A stretch of 64,000 nt of DNA, taken from positions 310,001-374,000 of the forward strand of contig NZ_AWFZ01000017.1 of assembly GCF_000463155.2 (NCBI RefSeq), given 5' to 3'. A program made the translations under genes and the position numbers. The DNA is from Siccibacter turicensis LMG 23730. GTDB lineage: Bacteria > Pseudomonadota > Gammaproteobacteria > Enterobacterales > Enterobacteriaceae. Numbering within the stretch: the stretch's first letter is position 1; every line of letters begins with the position of its first letter. The notes under the pieces are model-generated. The model was not told the DNA's origin and searched no databases. It was given only the letters and a program-made list of their open reading frames with translations. This document shows, one piece after another, positions 15,659-29,191 of the stretch.

Positions 15659-16429
15659 TTACTTGTTGTGCCAGTAGGCCGCGGCACGTACCAGCTGCGG
15701 GTCAAACGCCTCGCTTTCAAAGCGGCGGCTCAGGTTTTTCACCGTTTTGCCTTCCCCGGTGATCCAGATGAAGTAGTCTTCGCCCGGAAGGGTTAACGCC
15801 GCCAGCTGCGCCTCGATAGCCGCTTCGTGATGGCCCACTACCCAGTGAATATCCGCATTGTCGAGATGCGCGAGATAGTCCTGGCAGGCCGCGTCACCGA
15901 CGGTGACGATCGCGACAATCTGCGCGTGCTGCCCGGCGTCGCGCAGCGTTTCCAGCCTGCGACGCAGCGCCGGCATTCCGGATTCATCGCAAACGTAAAG
16001 CTGATACGCGTAGCTCAGCGGCACCACCAGCGAGCCGCGCGGCCCGCCGATGGTCAGCCTGTCGCCCTCGCCCGCCTGCTGCGCCCACCGGCTCGCCACG
16101 CCGCCGTTATGAATAAAGAAGTCGAGCGCCAGTTCGTGACGCGCCTCGTCGTAGAGCGGCGTGTAGTCGCGCGAAGCCGGACGCACGTTGTTTGGCCAGA
16201 CGATGCCTTCGTCCGTCACCGTGGGCGGTACGAACGGCACGCCGGGTTCAGGGAAGAACACTTTGGTGTGATCGTCAAAGCCGCGCGAGGTAAATCCGTC
16301 GAGCGCTTCGCCGCCCAACACCACGCGCTGAAAGCCGGCGCTGATGCGCTCGCTGCGCAGCACGCTAAGCTCGCGAAAACGCAGATCGTTGCGCACGCGC
16401 TGCGGGTAAATCGTAGTGGATTGCGTCAT
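15659..16429 (-). CDS. yqjH: NADPH-dependent ferric-chelate reductase YqjH
   Basis: 256 residues (E. coli YqjH has 254) of the siderophore-interacting protein family. The flavin-binding RDYTPLYD motif is near residue 87 and GDRLTIGGPRGS near 123; the second half is the SIP NADPH domain. The enzyme reduces ferric siderophores in the cytoplasm to release iron. It is divergent from its repressor gene yqjI, with a Fur-like box and AT-rich dyads between them, consistent with iron and nickel control as in E. coli. Confidence 0.93.
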   Translation of the reverse strand: MTQSTTIYPQRVRNDLRFRELSVLRSERISAGFQRVVLGGEALDGFTSRGFDDHTKVFFPEPGVPFVPPTVTDEGIVWPNNVRPASRDYTPLYDEARHELALDFFIHNGGVASRWAQQAGEGDRLTIGGPRGSLVVPLSYAYQLYVCDESGMPALRRRLETLRDAGQHAQIVAIVTVGDAACQDYLAHLDNADIHWVVGHHEAAIEAQLAALTLPGEDYFIWITGEGKTVKNLSRRFESEAFDPQLVRAAAYWHNK

Positions 16430-16464
16430 TTTTTTGCCTTCAACACCGTTAAGAAGCAGATTAC

Positions 16465-16656
16465 GATATATCTAAATTTTGTGTAAATGATAATGATTGC
16501 CATCAACGAGGAAAGCAAGATCTTTTTTTGATATAGCCGCCCTGCATGGCATGCGCTTTTCCACCCAATTTAAACGACATATATTTCATAGAGATAAACA
16601 TAATCGTTATCTATATCTTGTAACGGAGAGCAGTTTAGATATAAATAGATATATCT
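16465..16656. promoter_or_regulatory. yqjH-yqjI divergent control region: Fur-like box and YqjI-type sites
   Basis: A Fur-like box GATAATGATTGCCATCAAC occupies 16489-16507 (14 of 19 consensus positions), close to yqjH. The sequence GATATATCT occurs twice, at 16465-16473 near yqjH and at 16648-16656 before yqjI, the second within the perfect palindrome AGATATATCT. One such element beside each gene fits known YqjI autorepression and repression of yqjH. The assignment of the palindrome to YqjI is inferred. Confidence 0.65.
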
Positions 16657-16672
16657 GACATGGAGTAATGCA

Positions 16673-17200
16673 ATGCGATCTTCTTCCCCTCATCACGCTG
16701 CCGGAAACGAGCACTACGGCCACGGCGGCCCTCGCCGTCAGCGTTTTTTCGGTCACGGCGAACTGCGGCTGGTAGTTCTCGATATCCTGACGCGCGGCGC
16801 CAGCCACGGCTATGAGCTGATCAAAGAGATCGAGGCGCTGACCCAGGGCAACTACACCCCCAGCCCTGGCGTCATCTATCCGACGCTGGATTTTCTGGAG
16901 GATCAGGCGCTGATTACCATCCGCGAGGAGGAGAACGGTCGCAAAAAGATTGCCATCACCGTGGCGGGACAGCGCTGGCTGGATGAGCACAGCGCCCTGC
17001 TGGGTGAGATTCTGGATCGCGTCCGGGCGCGCTGCGTGGGGCATCAGCTGCGTAAAGATCCGCAGATGAAGCGCGCGCTGGAGAATTTTAAGGCGGTGTT
17101 GGATCTGAAGGTAAATCAGGGGGAAGTCAGCCCCGCGCAGCTCAAACAGATCGTGGCGATCATCGACGGCGCGGCGCTGCACATTACCCAGCTTGAGTGA
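16673..17200 (+). CDS. yqjI: PadR-type nickel-responsive regulator YqjI
   Basis: 175 residues. The core from RRQRFFGHGELRLVVLDIL through SHGYELIKEIE and YTPSPGVIYPTLDFLE is the PadR winged helix and matches E. coli YqjI closely, as does the C-terminal helix (QMKRALENFKAVLDLKVNQ). E. coli YqjI carries a long His/Cys-rich N-terminal extension (total 207); here it is reduced to about 20 residues with four histidines and no cysteines. Metal sensing may therefore differ. The protein represses yqjH and itself. Confidence 0.9.
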   Translation: MRSSSPHHAAGNEHYGHGGPRRQRFFGHGELRLVVLDILTRGASHGYELIKEIEALTQGNYTPSPGVIYPTLDFLEDQALITIREEENGRKKIAITVAGQRWLDEHSALLGEILDRVRARCVGHQLRKDPQMKRALENFKAVLDLKVNQGEVSPAQLKQIVAIIDGAALHITQLE

Positions 17201-17231
17201 TGGAAACCCGGGCCAGCGGCCCGGGATCCGG

Positions 17232-18788
17232 TCAGGCCAGCGCTTCGCGCACGCGGAAGACTTTGATCATCTCCTTAAGGTGATGCGCCTGGTCCTGCAA
17301 CGATGCCGCGGCGGCCACCGACTCCTCGACCAGCGCCGAGTTTTGCTGCGTGGTGGTGTCGATCATGCCGATGGCCGTGTTGATCTGCGCAATGCCGTCC
17401 GACTGCTCGCGGCTGGCCTGGGCGATCTCCTTCAGAATACCGTCCATTTCATTGACGTTTTTCACCATGCCGGTGATCAGTCCACCCGCCTCTTCCACCA
17501 GCGCCATCCCTTCACGGGCCTGGCCGGCAGAGTTTTCAATCAGGCTACGGATCTCGCTGGCGGACGACGCACTCTTCTGCGCCAGCTGACGTACTTCGCC
17601 CGCTACTACCGCAAAGCCCCGCCCGTGCTCCCCGGCGCGTGCTGCCTCTACCGCGGCGTTCAGCGCCAGGATATTGGTCTGGAACGCGATGGCGTCGATC
17701 AGGTTGATGATGTCCGACATCCGGTTTGAGGTGTCGTTAATCATGCGCATTTTGCTGGTCACCTGCCCCATCTTCTCGCCGTTGCTTTTCACGCCGCTGG
17801 CCGCTTCAGACGACAGGCGCGTGGCGTGGGTGGTGTTGTCGTAGGTGTTTTTCACCGTGGCGGTGATCTGCTCCATCGAGGCGGCAGTTTCCTCTACCGA
17901 ACTGGCCTGCTCCTCGGTACGCGAGGCGAGATCCTGGTTGCCGGCAACAATCTGTGACGCCGCGCTGGAGATGCTTTCCGAGCTGTGCTGCACCTCCTGC
18001 ACGATATCCAGCAGACGCGTTTTCATCTCCATCAGCGCGTTAAGCAAGACGCCGGTCTCATCGCGATGATGGCTGTCCACCGAGCGGGTCAAATCGCCAT
18101 CGGCGATAGCGCGGGCAAACGCCACCGCCTGGCTGAGCGGTCCGGTAATCGAGCGTACAATCGCCACGCCAATCACCACCGCCAGCGCGATGCAGATTAA
18201 CCCGAGGATAATCAGCATCAGACGGTTGCTCTGGTAATCTTCGGCAACGCTGACGCCCGATGCGTTCATCTGGTTGTTCTGGATAGTAATCAGCTCCTGC
18301 ACCGCTTTTTTGTAGCGATCCTGCAAGCCGACGGTGGTGTTCATCATCTCGTCCATCGCGCCACTGCGGTTGTTTTGCTGGACGGCGGCGAGCAGGCGGA
18401 AACGGGAGTCGAGATACTGCTTACGAATCTCCTGAATGCGTGCCAGTACCGCACGAGACTGGGGGTCGGTTAATGACCCATCGAGCGATTTAATCAGCGT
18501 GGTGATGGTGGCGCTGATGGCCGCCATGCGCTGTTCGGACTGCGTTGCCCAGCGCTTATCCTCATCCAACAGCAGCAGCTGCTGAACGTTCACAAACTCC
18601 TGAAAGTTCTCGATCAGCTGATTAGCTTTTACCGTAGTGGGATAGGTGTCCCCCACAATGCTCTGGATGTTGTTATTTGCACTGCTCAGGCTCAATAACG
18701 AGAGCCCGGCGCTCAGGATCAGCAGCATCACAAAGAAGGCGAAGGCGAGGGTTAATTTTGTGCGTATTTTTACATCATGTAAGGACAT
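17232..18788 (-). CDS. Methyl-accepting chemotaxis protein (four-helix-bundle ligand domain)
   Basis: 518 residues from the ATG at 18788 (CGGAGA site). TM1 near residues 13-33, a periplasmic four-helix-bundle domain of about 155 residues, TM2 ([22 protein letters not shown]), HAMP, then the cytoplasmic hairpin with the invariant tip [33 protein letters not shown]. The C-terminus ends VFRVREALA and lacks the NWETF-type tether for CheR/CheB, so it is a low-abundance type receptor like Trg or Tap. Ligand unknown. A FliA-type promoter lies about 100 bases upstream. E. coli lacks this gene between yqjI and aer. Confidence 0.92.
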   Translation of the reverse strand: MSLHDVKIRTKLTLAFAFFVMLLILSAGLSLLSLSSANNNIQSIVGDTYPTTVKANQLIENFQEFVNVQQLLLLDEDKRWATQSEQRMAAISATITTLIKSLDGSLTDPQSRAVLARIQEIRKQYLDSRFRLLAAVQQNNRSGAMDEMMNTTVGLQDRYKKAVQELITIQNNQMNASGVSVAEDYQSNRLMLIILGLICIALAVVIGVAIVRSITGPLSQAVAFARAIADGDLTRSVDSHHRDETGVLLNALMEMKTRLLDIVQEVQHSSESISSAASQIVAGNQDLASRTEEQASSVEETAASMEQITATVKNTYDNTTHATRLSSEAASGVKSNGEKMGQVTSKMRMINDTSNRMSDIINLIDAIAFQTNILALNAAVEAARAGEHGRGFAVVAGEVRQLAQKSASSASEIRSLIENSAGQAREGMALVEEAGGLITGMVKNVNEMDGILKEIAQASREQSDGIAQINTAIGMIDTTTQQNSALVEESVAAAASLQDQAHHLKEMIKVFRVREALA

Positions 18789-18894
18789 ATTTTCTCCGTA
18801 AGACTGACAGTACGTGACTAACACCGGGAACATCCCGTGAGGGCCAGTAAATATGCGGAAAGAAGAAGGGAAGCCCTCACGAAGTTACGGTGAG

Positions 18895-18921
18895 TTATCG
18901 GACGGCACGAAGGTAACTTTA
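18895..18921 (-). promoter_or_regulatory. FliA (sigma-28) promoter of the chemoreceptor gene
   Basis: On the minus strand TAAAGTTA, 11 bases, TCCGATAA, nearly the full flagellar class-3 consensus TAAAGTTT-N11-GCCGATAA. It points at the chemoreceptor start 107 bases away. Confidence 0.85.
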
Positions 18922-19227
18922 TGACTTTGATCGTTTTTTTCTTTCGGTAATAGCCGCTTCGATAGCTCACGACTATTAATGGTGATTTATTGATCGGGAA
19001 ATTGTGTTTAAGATCACTTTTTGTTGCAAAAGGAGGTAATTGAAAAAGCGCGTTTTGTGCGGCGTAAAATCTTTTTTTTGCGTGAGGACTCACGTAAATG
19101 CCGCGCATATTTTCAGCAATTTAATAATTAATTAACAAGATGGAAATATAAAGAGGCGCAGCGAGAAAAATAGCGTGGCGGGAGAAAGAGTAGAAATAAA
19201 GCCCGGCATCTCTGCCGGGCTGACGGG

Positions 19228-20760
19228 CTATTGCAGGACGGTAACCGCGTCTTCGAGACGCTCGGCGCGGTGCTTAACCATGGATGACACCTGGGCGCTC
19301 TCCTCCACCAGACCGGCGTTTTTCTGGGTGATGTTGTCGAGCTCGGCCACGGCACGGGTCAGCTCAGACAGCCCCTGCGCCTGCTCCGAGGTGGCGCTGC
19401 TGATCTGCCCGATAAGCTGGGTCACGTTTTGCACCTGTGCCACGATATCCTGCATGGTGCGTCCGGCTTCATGCACCTGCACGGCGCCGGACTGCACTTT
19501 GCTGGCGCTGGCGTCGATAAGCTTACGAATATCGTTCGCGGCGTTGGCGCTGCGGCTCGCCAGATGGCGCACTTCACCGGCGACCACGGCAAAGCCTTTG
19601 CCCTGCTCCCCTGCGCGTGCCGCCTCAACCGCGGCGTTCAGGGCCAGGATGTTGGTCTGGAAGGCGATGTCGTTGATGAGTGACGTAATGGAGCCGATAC
19701 GCTGCGTGCTGTCGGCGATTTCATCCATGGTAGTGACCACGGTTTCCATCGCGTCGCCGCCGTTGGCCGCCGCCTGGCTTGCGGCGCTGGAAAGTTTATC
19801 CGCCGCCGCCGCGGTTTCGGAGTTGTTCTGCACCGAGGCGGCCATCTGGCTCATGGTGGTGACGGTCTGCTGCACGTTGACCACCGTCTGACGGGTGCGT
19901 TCGTTCAGATCGTCGTTGCCTTTCGCCAGCGTCTCGCTGCCGGTGCGTACGCTCACGACTTGGCTTGTGACATCGTTGATAAGCCAGCGGCACATCAGCC
20001 CCAGCTGACCCACCGCACGCAGCGTCAGGCCGATCTCATCGGCACGGTTGAGGTGATCTACCGTGTTGCGCTCCCCGGTGGCGACGCGCAGCGCCTGTGC
20101 CGCAACGTTGGCAATCGGTCGGGCGATCTGCCATTCAAACAGCGCGGTGCCCACTATCATTGCCAGCGCGCTGACCACCGCCGACAGGGCAAAATCGCTG
20201 CCGCTCTGGCCCAGCGCCAGCTGGCCTGCAACCAGCAGCACGTAGAGTAGCGCCATGACGCAGCGGATGCGGCAGCGCAGCCCGATGGCCGGCAGTTTGC
20301 CGAGCCAGCCTTTGCGCAGCACCAGTCCCTTGAACAGCCGCCGCTTTGCGGTGCCGTTATTCAGCGCCTCGTACAGCGGCTCAACGGCCGCGATCTCGCT
20401 GGCGGATGCCTGGCTGCGGATCGACATATAGCCGGTGACTTCACCGTTACGCACCATCGGCACCGCATTCGCGCGCACCCAGTAGTGGTCGCCGTCCTTG
20501 CGCAGGTTTTTAACAATGCCGCTCCAGGGTTCGCCCTGCTGGAGGGTGTACCACATGTCAGCAAAGGCGGCTTTCGGCATATCAGGGTGGCGAACAATAT
20601 TGTGCGCGCTGCCGGTCAGCTCATCGAGCCGGTAGCCGCTGGCCTGAACAAAGCTGTCGTTGGCGTGGGTGATGTAACTGTGCAGATCGGTAGTCGACAT
20701 CAGGGTGGTGTTGTCATCCAGCATATATTGACGCTGGGTGGCGACGGGACGAGAAGGCAT
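19228..20760 (-). CDS. aer: Aerotaxis receptor Aer
   Basis: 510 residues (E. coli 506). An N-terminal PAS domain that binds FAD ([19 protein letters not shown], then [22 protein letters not shown]), a membrane anchor region around 165-215, a HAMP-like segment ([21 protein letters not shown]), and the chemotaxis signalling tip [25 protein letters not shown]. It senses redox state and energy for aerotaxis and lacks a CheR tether, as in E. coli. A FliA promoter lies just upstream. Order yqjI, extra chemoreceptor, aer, cyclase, patA departs from E. coli only by the two additions. Confidence 0.96.
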   Translation of the reverse strand: MPSRPVATQRQYMLDDNTTLMSTTDLHSYITHANDSFVQASGYRLDELTGSAHNIVRHPDMPKAAFADMWYTLQQGEPWSGIVKNLRKDGDHYWVRANAVPMVRNGEVTGYMSIRSQASASEIAAVEPLYEALNNGTAKRRLFKGLVLRKGWLGKLPAIGLRCRIRCVMALLYVLLVAGQLALGQSGSDFALSAVVSALAMIVGTALFEWQIARPIANVAAQALRVATGERNTVDHLNRADEIGLTLRAVGQLGLMCRWLINDVTSQVVSVRTGSETLAKGNDDLNERTRQTVVNVQQTVTTMSQMAASVQNNSETAAAADKLSSAASQAAANGGDAMETVVTTMDEIADSTQRIGSITSLINDIAFQTNILALNAAVEAARAGEQGKGFAVVAGEVRHLASRSANAANDIRKLIDASASKVQSGAVQVHEAGRTMQDIVAQVQNVTQLIGQISSATSEQAQGLSELTRAVAELDNITQKNAGLVEESAQVSSMVKHRAERLEDAVTVLQ

Positions 20761-20812
20761 AGCAGCTCCGTTGGGCAGGTTATCCAGTTGTTAATCTTTT
20801 TTCTGCTTTGTT

Positions 20813-20839
20813 ATTTCGGCGCTATGCAGTTTAACTTTA
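20813..20839 (-). promoter_or_regulatory. FliA (sigma-28) promoter of aer
   Basis: On the minus strand TAAAGTTA, 11 bases, GCCGAAAT, a close match to TAAAGTTT-N11-GCCGATAA, 53 bases upstream of the aer ATG. Confidence 0.85.
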
Positions 20840-20950
20840 GGTATTAAACAGGACTGAGATCGCAAAAAAGCACATTAGGCGTAATTTTATTGTTGTTATT
20901 GATGATGATTTTTTATCGAATAGTTTCAGTCCGTTAGCATAAAAGCGTAG

Positions 20951-21841
20951 CTAGAGCGCCACCATTTCCTCCTCACGGGTCGCCAGCACGCAGCGATTAC
21001 GCCCGCTGTTCTTACCGTAGTAAAGCGCGCGATCGGCACGACCAATCGCCGTATGCAGCGAGTCGCAGGTGCTGACGCGCGTCAGGCCACCGGTCACGGT
21101 CACCGGCAGCACGGCGTTCTCCAACACCACCGGATGCTGTTCAAGCCAGGCGCGGATATGGCGGGCCGCGTCCATCGCGTCCTGCTCGCTGCTGCGATTA
21201 AGCAGCACCACGAACTCCTCACCGCCGAAACGGTAGATACGCTCGTCGTGGTTCGCCCCGGCCTCCAGGGTGGCCGCCACGTCGCGCAGGACGTCATCCC
21301 CGGCGTTATGGCCCCAGACATCGTTTACCGTTTTAAAGCGATCGATATCCATCATCAGCAACCAGAGCGTGGCGCTTCGCTGCGGGTCGGTGCGAATATG
21401 TTCGAAATCAAGATAGAGTAAATGGCGCAGCGGTAGGCCGGTCAGGGTATCGTGCATATTGCGGAATGTGATCAGCGCCTGCTTATATTTATCTATGGCG
21501 TAAACAAATTGTTGCTGAGCGTCATGGTATTGCTGCAATACCTGTTCAGTGACGCGCTTTTCCGTAATGCTGGTTAATAACTCTCGCGCCCGATCGTGCA
21601 TTATTATATGCATGTCATAGATATGTTCGACCAGCCGTTGATAACGCGACGGTTCAATTTTAAAACGGCTAAACCAGACGCTGAAGCAGCATTTTTCATG
21701 GGCCCGTTCATGGGTGATGGCCTCATCCGGCTCACCGCCCAGCAGGCTCAGCTGCAGCAGTTTCCCTGCCCAGGCATGATGCTCTGCGATCGCAAGGTTT
21801 AATTCCACGATGCTGCGGTCAATATCCACAAGGTGAATCAT
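20951..21841 (-). CDS. Zinc-sensing (CZB) diguanylate cyclase, DgcZ-like
   Basis: 296 residues, the same length and architecture as E. coli DgcZ. The N-terminal chemoreceptor zinc-binding domain shows candidate ligands H21/H22, C51/C52, H78 and H82 with the H-x3-H spacing of DgcZ. The GGDEF domain begins near 130 (HDTLTGLPLR), has MMDIDRFKTVND, and the active-site loop GGEEF at 206-210, so it should make cyclic di-GMP. No RxxD inhibitory site precedes GGEEF. Sequence identity to DgcZ looks moderate, so it may be a paralogue. Next to aer it could link zinc to motility or biofilm. Confidence 0.85.
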   Translation of the reverse strand: MIHLVDIDRSIVELNLAIAEHHAWAGKLLQLSLLGGEPDEAITHERAHEKCCFSVWFSRFKIEPSRYQRLVEHIYDMHIIMHDRARELLTSITEKRVTEQVLQQYHDAQQQFVYAIDKYKQALITFRNMHDTLTGLPLRHLLYLDFEHIRTDPQRSATLWLLMMDIDRFKTVNDVWGHNAGDDVLRDVAATLEAGANHDERIYRFGGEEFVVLLNRSSEQDAMDAARHIRAWLEQHPVVLENAVLPVTVTGGLTRVSTCDSLHTAIGRADRALYYGKNSGRNRCVLATREEEMVAL

Positions 21842-23655
<1,814 letters not shown>

Positions 23656-23662
23656 ACTATGC

Positions 23663-23691
23663 GCTCCCGACTCCGCCGTCGGGAGCCTTTT
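23663..23691 (+). terminator. Terminator after patA
   Basis: Stem GCTCCCGA / TCGGGAGC with an eight-base loop followed by CTTTT, eight bases after the patA stop. Confidence 0.8.
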
Positions 23692-23720
23692 CAGCCGCGC
23701 CCCGCTCTCCCGTTCTTTGA

Positions 23721-25838
<2,118 letters not shown>

Positions 25839-25929
25839 CGGCAGGTCGGCGGCATGATAACGGGTGCGCTACGGTGACTCACACGCCCCCACGTCTGCCG
25901 CCGATGTGCTTACCCTTTCAACGGCTGAC

Positions 25930-27060
25930 TCAGCGCTTCTTGCGCGTCTTCACCGCTTTCAGGATCACGAACTTATTGTTGGTGTCGATGGTTTCGCAGT
26001 TACCGAAGATCTTCTTCAGCTTGCGGAAGTAATCGAGGTGGCGGTTGCCGACGATGCGCAGCTCGCCGCCGTACTGCAGGCAGCGCCGGGCGTGGTGGAA
26101 CATCTCCCAGGCAACCTGATCGGAAATGGCGTGCTGCTGGTGGAACGGCGGGTTACAGAGGATCGCGGTGAAGCGATCGGACTCTACGCCCGACAGCGCG
26201 TTGTTGATCATAAACTCGCAGCGCAGCGCGTCATCCGGCAGGTTGGTTTTGACATTCAGACGGCTGGACTCAACCGCCATTGGCGATTCATCCACAAACA
26301 CCACTTTCGCCTGCGGGTTCTGCGCCAGCAGCGTCAGGCCAATCACCCCGTTACCACATCCGAGATCGACGATCTCCCCTTCCAGGTTTTCCGGCAGGTG
26401 CTGCATAAAGAAGCGCGCCCCGATATCCAGCCCGGTGCGGGAGAAGACGTTGGCGTGGTTGTGAATAGTCCAACCAGTCTCGTCCAGCGTCCAGCTCAGG
26501 GTCTCCGGCGCCTCGGCCAGCGCCGGCGCGGTGAAGGTCGCATTGATGAGGCGCGCCTTTTTCCAGGCAAGCGTCGTGGTGGTCGGCCCGAGGATTTTCT
26601 CAAACAGCTCCAGCGTGGAGTTGTGAATATCGCGCGCTTTAGCCCCGGCGATGATGCGCGTTTCCGGCGTCACGACACGACGCAGGGCGCGCAGCTGCTG
26701 CTCAAGGAGCGCCAGGGTTTTCGGGATCTTAATCAACACCAGCCCCGGCGCGTCCGGGTAGGCGGCCGTGCTGTCGAGAAAGGTCACGCTGGACTCCTCG
26801 ATATCGTTCAGACGCAGGTTCTGGCGAATCGCCAGCTCGCTCAGGTAGGAGTCGCCGATCGCATAAGGCTTGTGCGCCGCCAGCTCACAGGAGAGCGCCC
26901 CGAACGCATCGTTGAAAATCAGGATCGGACCGACGGGTTCGTCCAGCTGTTGCAGCAGATACTCGTCTGCAGCTTCCCACGCCTGTAGCGGGTTGACGTC
27001 GTCCGTTTCCGGAAAACGCTTAAGCGTCAGTGAACGAAAACTGTTGTCTGGTTGGCTCAT
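25930..27060 (-). CDS. rlmG: 23S rRNA (guanine-1835-N2) methyltransferase RlmG
   Basis: 376 residues. The C-terminal half is a Rossmann methyltransferase with the SAM-binding [16 protein letters not shown] and the catalytic [13 protein letters not shown] motif typical of N2-guanine MTases; the N-terminal half is a degenerate duplicate, as in RsmC and RlmG. It methylates G1835 of 23S rRNA. The gene lies convergent to fadH and divergent from ygjP, as in E. coli, and ends in a basic tail (KTRKKR). Confidence 0.95.
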   Translation of the reverse strand: MSQPDNSFRSLTLKRFPETDDVNPLQAWEAADEYLLQQLDEPVGPILIFNDAFGALSCELAAHKPYAIGDSYLSELAIRQNLRLNDIEESSVTFLDSTAAYPDAPGLVLIKIPKTLALLEQQLRALRRVVTPETRIIAGAKARDIHNSTLELFEKILGPTTTTLAWKKARLINATFTAPALAEAPETLSWTLDETGWTIHNHANVFSRTGLDIGARFFMQHLPENLEGEIVDLGCGNGVIGLTLLAQNPQAKVVFVDESPMAVESSRLNVKTNLPDDALRCEFMINNALSGVESDRFTAILCNPPFHQQHAISDQVAWEMFHHARRCLQYGGELRIVGNRHLDYFRKLKKIFGNCETIDTNNKFVILKAVKTRKKR

Positions 27061-27143
27061 CGGCCCTCCTGGATGGTAAAATTTCAGTATTAGCCCCGTA
27101 ACGGGGGCGAGAGTATACCCTTTTTCGCCGATCTGAGATAAGC

Positions 27144-27671
27144 ATGAGTGAACTGATTTACCTGCAGGGCTACCCGGAGCAGCTGCTGTCCCAGGTACGC
27201 GCCCTGATCAACGACCAGCGGCTGGGCGACGTGCTGCGCCAGCGCTACCCTCACCGGCACGACATCGCCACCGATAAAGCGCTGTGGGCCTATACCCAGG
27301 GGCTGAAAAACCAGTACCTGCGCAGCGCCCCGCCGGTCAATAAAGTGATGTACGACAACAAGATCCACGTGCTGAAAAACGCGCTCGGGCTGCATACCGC
27401 CGTATCGCGCATTCAGGGCAGCAAGCTGAAAGCGAAAGCGGAAATTCGCGTCGCCACCGTTTTTCGCGGCGCGCCCGAGCCGTTTCTTCGCATGATCGTG
27501 GTGCATGAACTGGCGCATCTTAAAGAGAAAGAGCACAACAAAGCGTTCTATCAGCTCTGCTGCCATATGGAGCCGCAGTACCACCAGCTGGAGTTTGATA
27601 CCCGTCTGTGGTTGACGCATCTGGCGCTCGGCGGCAGCGCATCAGACGAGACGGCCAGCCGACCGGCGTAA
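27144..27671 (+). CDS. ygjP: YgjP-like zinc metallopeptidase-fold protein
   Basis: 175 residues. The gluzincin motif [11 protein letters not shown] spans residues 121-131 with H121, E122, H125 and a likely third ligand H131; this is the YgjP/WLM-type family (DUF45). The role is poorly defined; in E. coli the gene lies head-to-head with rlmG as here. The length and gene position agree with E. coli YgjP. No signal peptide, so the protein is cytoplasmic. Confidence 0.92.
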   Translation: MSELIYLQGYPEQLLSQVRALINDQRLGDVLRQRYPHRHDIATDKALWAYTQGLKNQYLRSAPPVNKVMYDNKIHVLKNALGLHTAVSRIQGSKLKAKAEIRVATVFRGAPEPFLRMIVVHELAHLKEKEHNKAFYQLCCHMEPQYHQLEFDTRLWLTHLALGGSASDETASRPA

Positions 27672-27778
27672 AGTAAATCTGGAATCCGCTACGCGAAATC
27701 GCCTTTTGCTGCACTGGATTTGTCATCTTTCCGTGGTAGTCTGCAACGATACTTAGCCAGCGGAGATAGCGCCCCTCT

Positions 27779-28777
27779 ATGATACGTTTCGCCGTAGTTG
27801 GAACGAACTGGATCACCCGCCAGTTCGTCGATGCCGCCCATGAAACCGGCAAATTCAAACTGACCGCCGTTTACTCTCGCAGCCTTGAACAGGCCCAGAG
27901 CTTCGCCAGCGATTATCCCGTCGAACACCTTTTCACCTCGCTTGAGGCGATGGCGCAAAGCGATGCGATTGATGCGGTGTATATCGCCAGCCCAAATTCG
28001 CTGCATAGCGAGCAGAGCTGCCTGTTTATGCGTCATAAGAAGCACGTTATCTGCGAGAAGCCGCTGGCCTCTAACCTGCGGGAAGTGGAAGCCGCTATCG
28101 CCTGCGCGCGTGAAAACCAGGTCGTGCTGTTCGAGGCGTTTAAAACGGCCAGCCTGCCTAATTTCATCGCCCTGCAACAGGCGCTGCCGAAGGCCGGTAA
28201 GCTGCGTAAAGCGCTGATCAACTACTGCCAGTACTCCTCGCGCTATCAGCGTTATCTCGACGGTGAAAACCCCAATACCTTCAATCCGGCCTTTTCCAAC
28301 GGCTCCATCATGGATATTGGCTTTTACTGCCTGGCGAGCGCGGTTGCACTATGGGGTGAACCCTATTCGGTGCAGGCCAACGCCGCGCTGCTGGAGAGCG
28401 GCGTAGACGCGCACGGCACCGTGGTGATGCACTACGGCGATTTCGATGTGATCCTCACCCATTCCAAAGTCAGCGACTCGACGATCCCCAGCGAAATCCA
28501 GGGCGAAGCCGGATCGCTGGTGATTGAGAAGATCTCGGAGTGCCAGAAGATCACCTTCGTACCGCGCGGCGGTAAGCCGCAGGATCTGACGCAGCCGCAG
28601 CACATTAATACCATGCTCTACGAAGCCGAAACCTTTGCCCGCCTGGTCAACGACAACGAAGTCAACCATCCGGGCCTGGCGGTAAGCCGCATCACCGCGA
28701 AACTGCTCACGGACATTCGTGCGCAAACGGGCGTAGTTTTCCCGGCGGATGACGTCAGTACCGAGCTGCCGGCGTAA
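27779..28777 (+). CDS. ygjR: Gfo/Idh/MocA-family oxidoreductase YgjR
   Basis: 332 residues. An N-terminal Rossmann fold (MIRFAVVGTNWITRQFVDAA), the ICEKPLASNLREVEAAI signature of the Gfo/Idh/MocA family around residue 90, and the substrate-binding domain with NGSIMDIGFYCLASAVALWG. The substrate is unknown but is probably a sugar or cyclitol derivative. It stands alone between ygjP and alx, as in E. coli. Confidence 0.93.
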   Translation: MIRFAVVGTNWITRQFVDAAHETGKFKLTAVYSRSLEQAQSFASDYPVEHLFTSLEAMAQSDAIDAVYIASPNSLHSEQSCLFMRHKKHVICEKPLASNLREVEAAIACARENQVVLFEAFKTASLPNFIALQQALPKAGKLRKALINYCQYSSRYQRYLDGENPNTFNPAFSNGSIMDIGFYCLASAVALWGEPYSVQANAALLESGVDAHGTVVMHYGDFDVILTHSKVSDSTIPSEIQGEAGSLVIEKISECQKITFVPRGGKPQDLTQPQHINTMLYEAETFARLVNDNEVNHPGLAVSRITAKLLTDIRAQTGVVFPADDVSTELPA

Positions 28778-28835
28778 AGCTTTGTAAAACGGCGTCGGGG
28801 TTACCTTGACCCTCCTCATTGCCTGTAATACTTTG

Positions 28836-29191
28836 TTACGAGCAAAGGGGAGTAACTTCTTCGCCGGTGGATCGTCATTACGATGCGTAACGCATCCGGT
28901 TGCCGGGCAACATAACCTTCAGTTCTACCTTCGCCTCTGCAGCGTGAAATATGACGGGGTCCCCCCTAAATAATTCGCGTTGTAGACAGGCGGCAGGTTC
29001 ACGAATCGACGGGAGCATACACCAGTATGTGACCGGAGTGAGTGAACCAGGCCAACGCCTCTGTGGCGCGAAGTATGACGGGGATTTCTGTTGTAAGTGA
29101 GACCTTGCCGGAAGGCGAGATCCATTTGCGACAAGCGAAACGGCTGACGTCTTCCGACGTTAGCCGTTTTTGTTTTTTAAGGAATCTCTCT
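28836..29191 (+). ncRNA. alx leader: Mn/pH-responsive yybP-ykoY riboswitch (PRE)
   Basis: An approximately 350-base leader before alx. The yybP-ykoY signature AAAGGGGAGTA is at 28844-28854, followed by stem-loops (for example GGATGCGTTACGCATC-type pairing around 28880-28900). Two imperfect 28-base direct repeats, 28932-28959 and 29056-29083 (24 of 28 identical), lie within it, and a strong terminator hairpin follows at 29139-29179. In E. coli this leader binds manganese and refolds at high pH to allow alx expression. Exact riboswitch limits are approximate. Confidence 0.85.
29139..29179 (+). terminator. Attenuator in the alx leader
   Basis: A 12-bp stem (AACGGCTGACGT with ACGTTAGCCGTT, one G-T pair) with CTTCCG loop, then TTTTTGTTTTTT, ending 13 bases before the alx ATG. 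This placement means read-through is required for alx expression. Confidence 0.85.

Noticed and set aside
18818-19108. 96-codon frame upstream of the chemoreceptor
   Set aside because: It overlaps the FliA promoter and 5' leader, has no ribosome site and looks random.
29042-29191. N-terminal extension of Alx by 50 residues
   Set aside because: The extra codons lie in the riboswitch leader and terminator; the ATG at 29192 has a ribosome site and matches E. coli.
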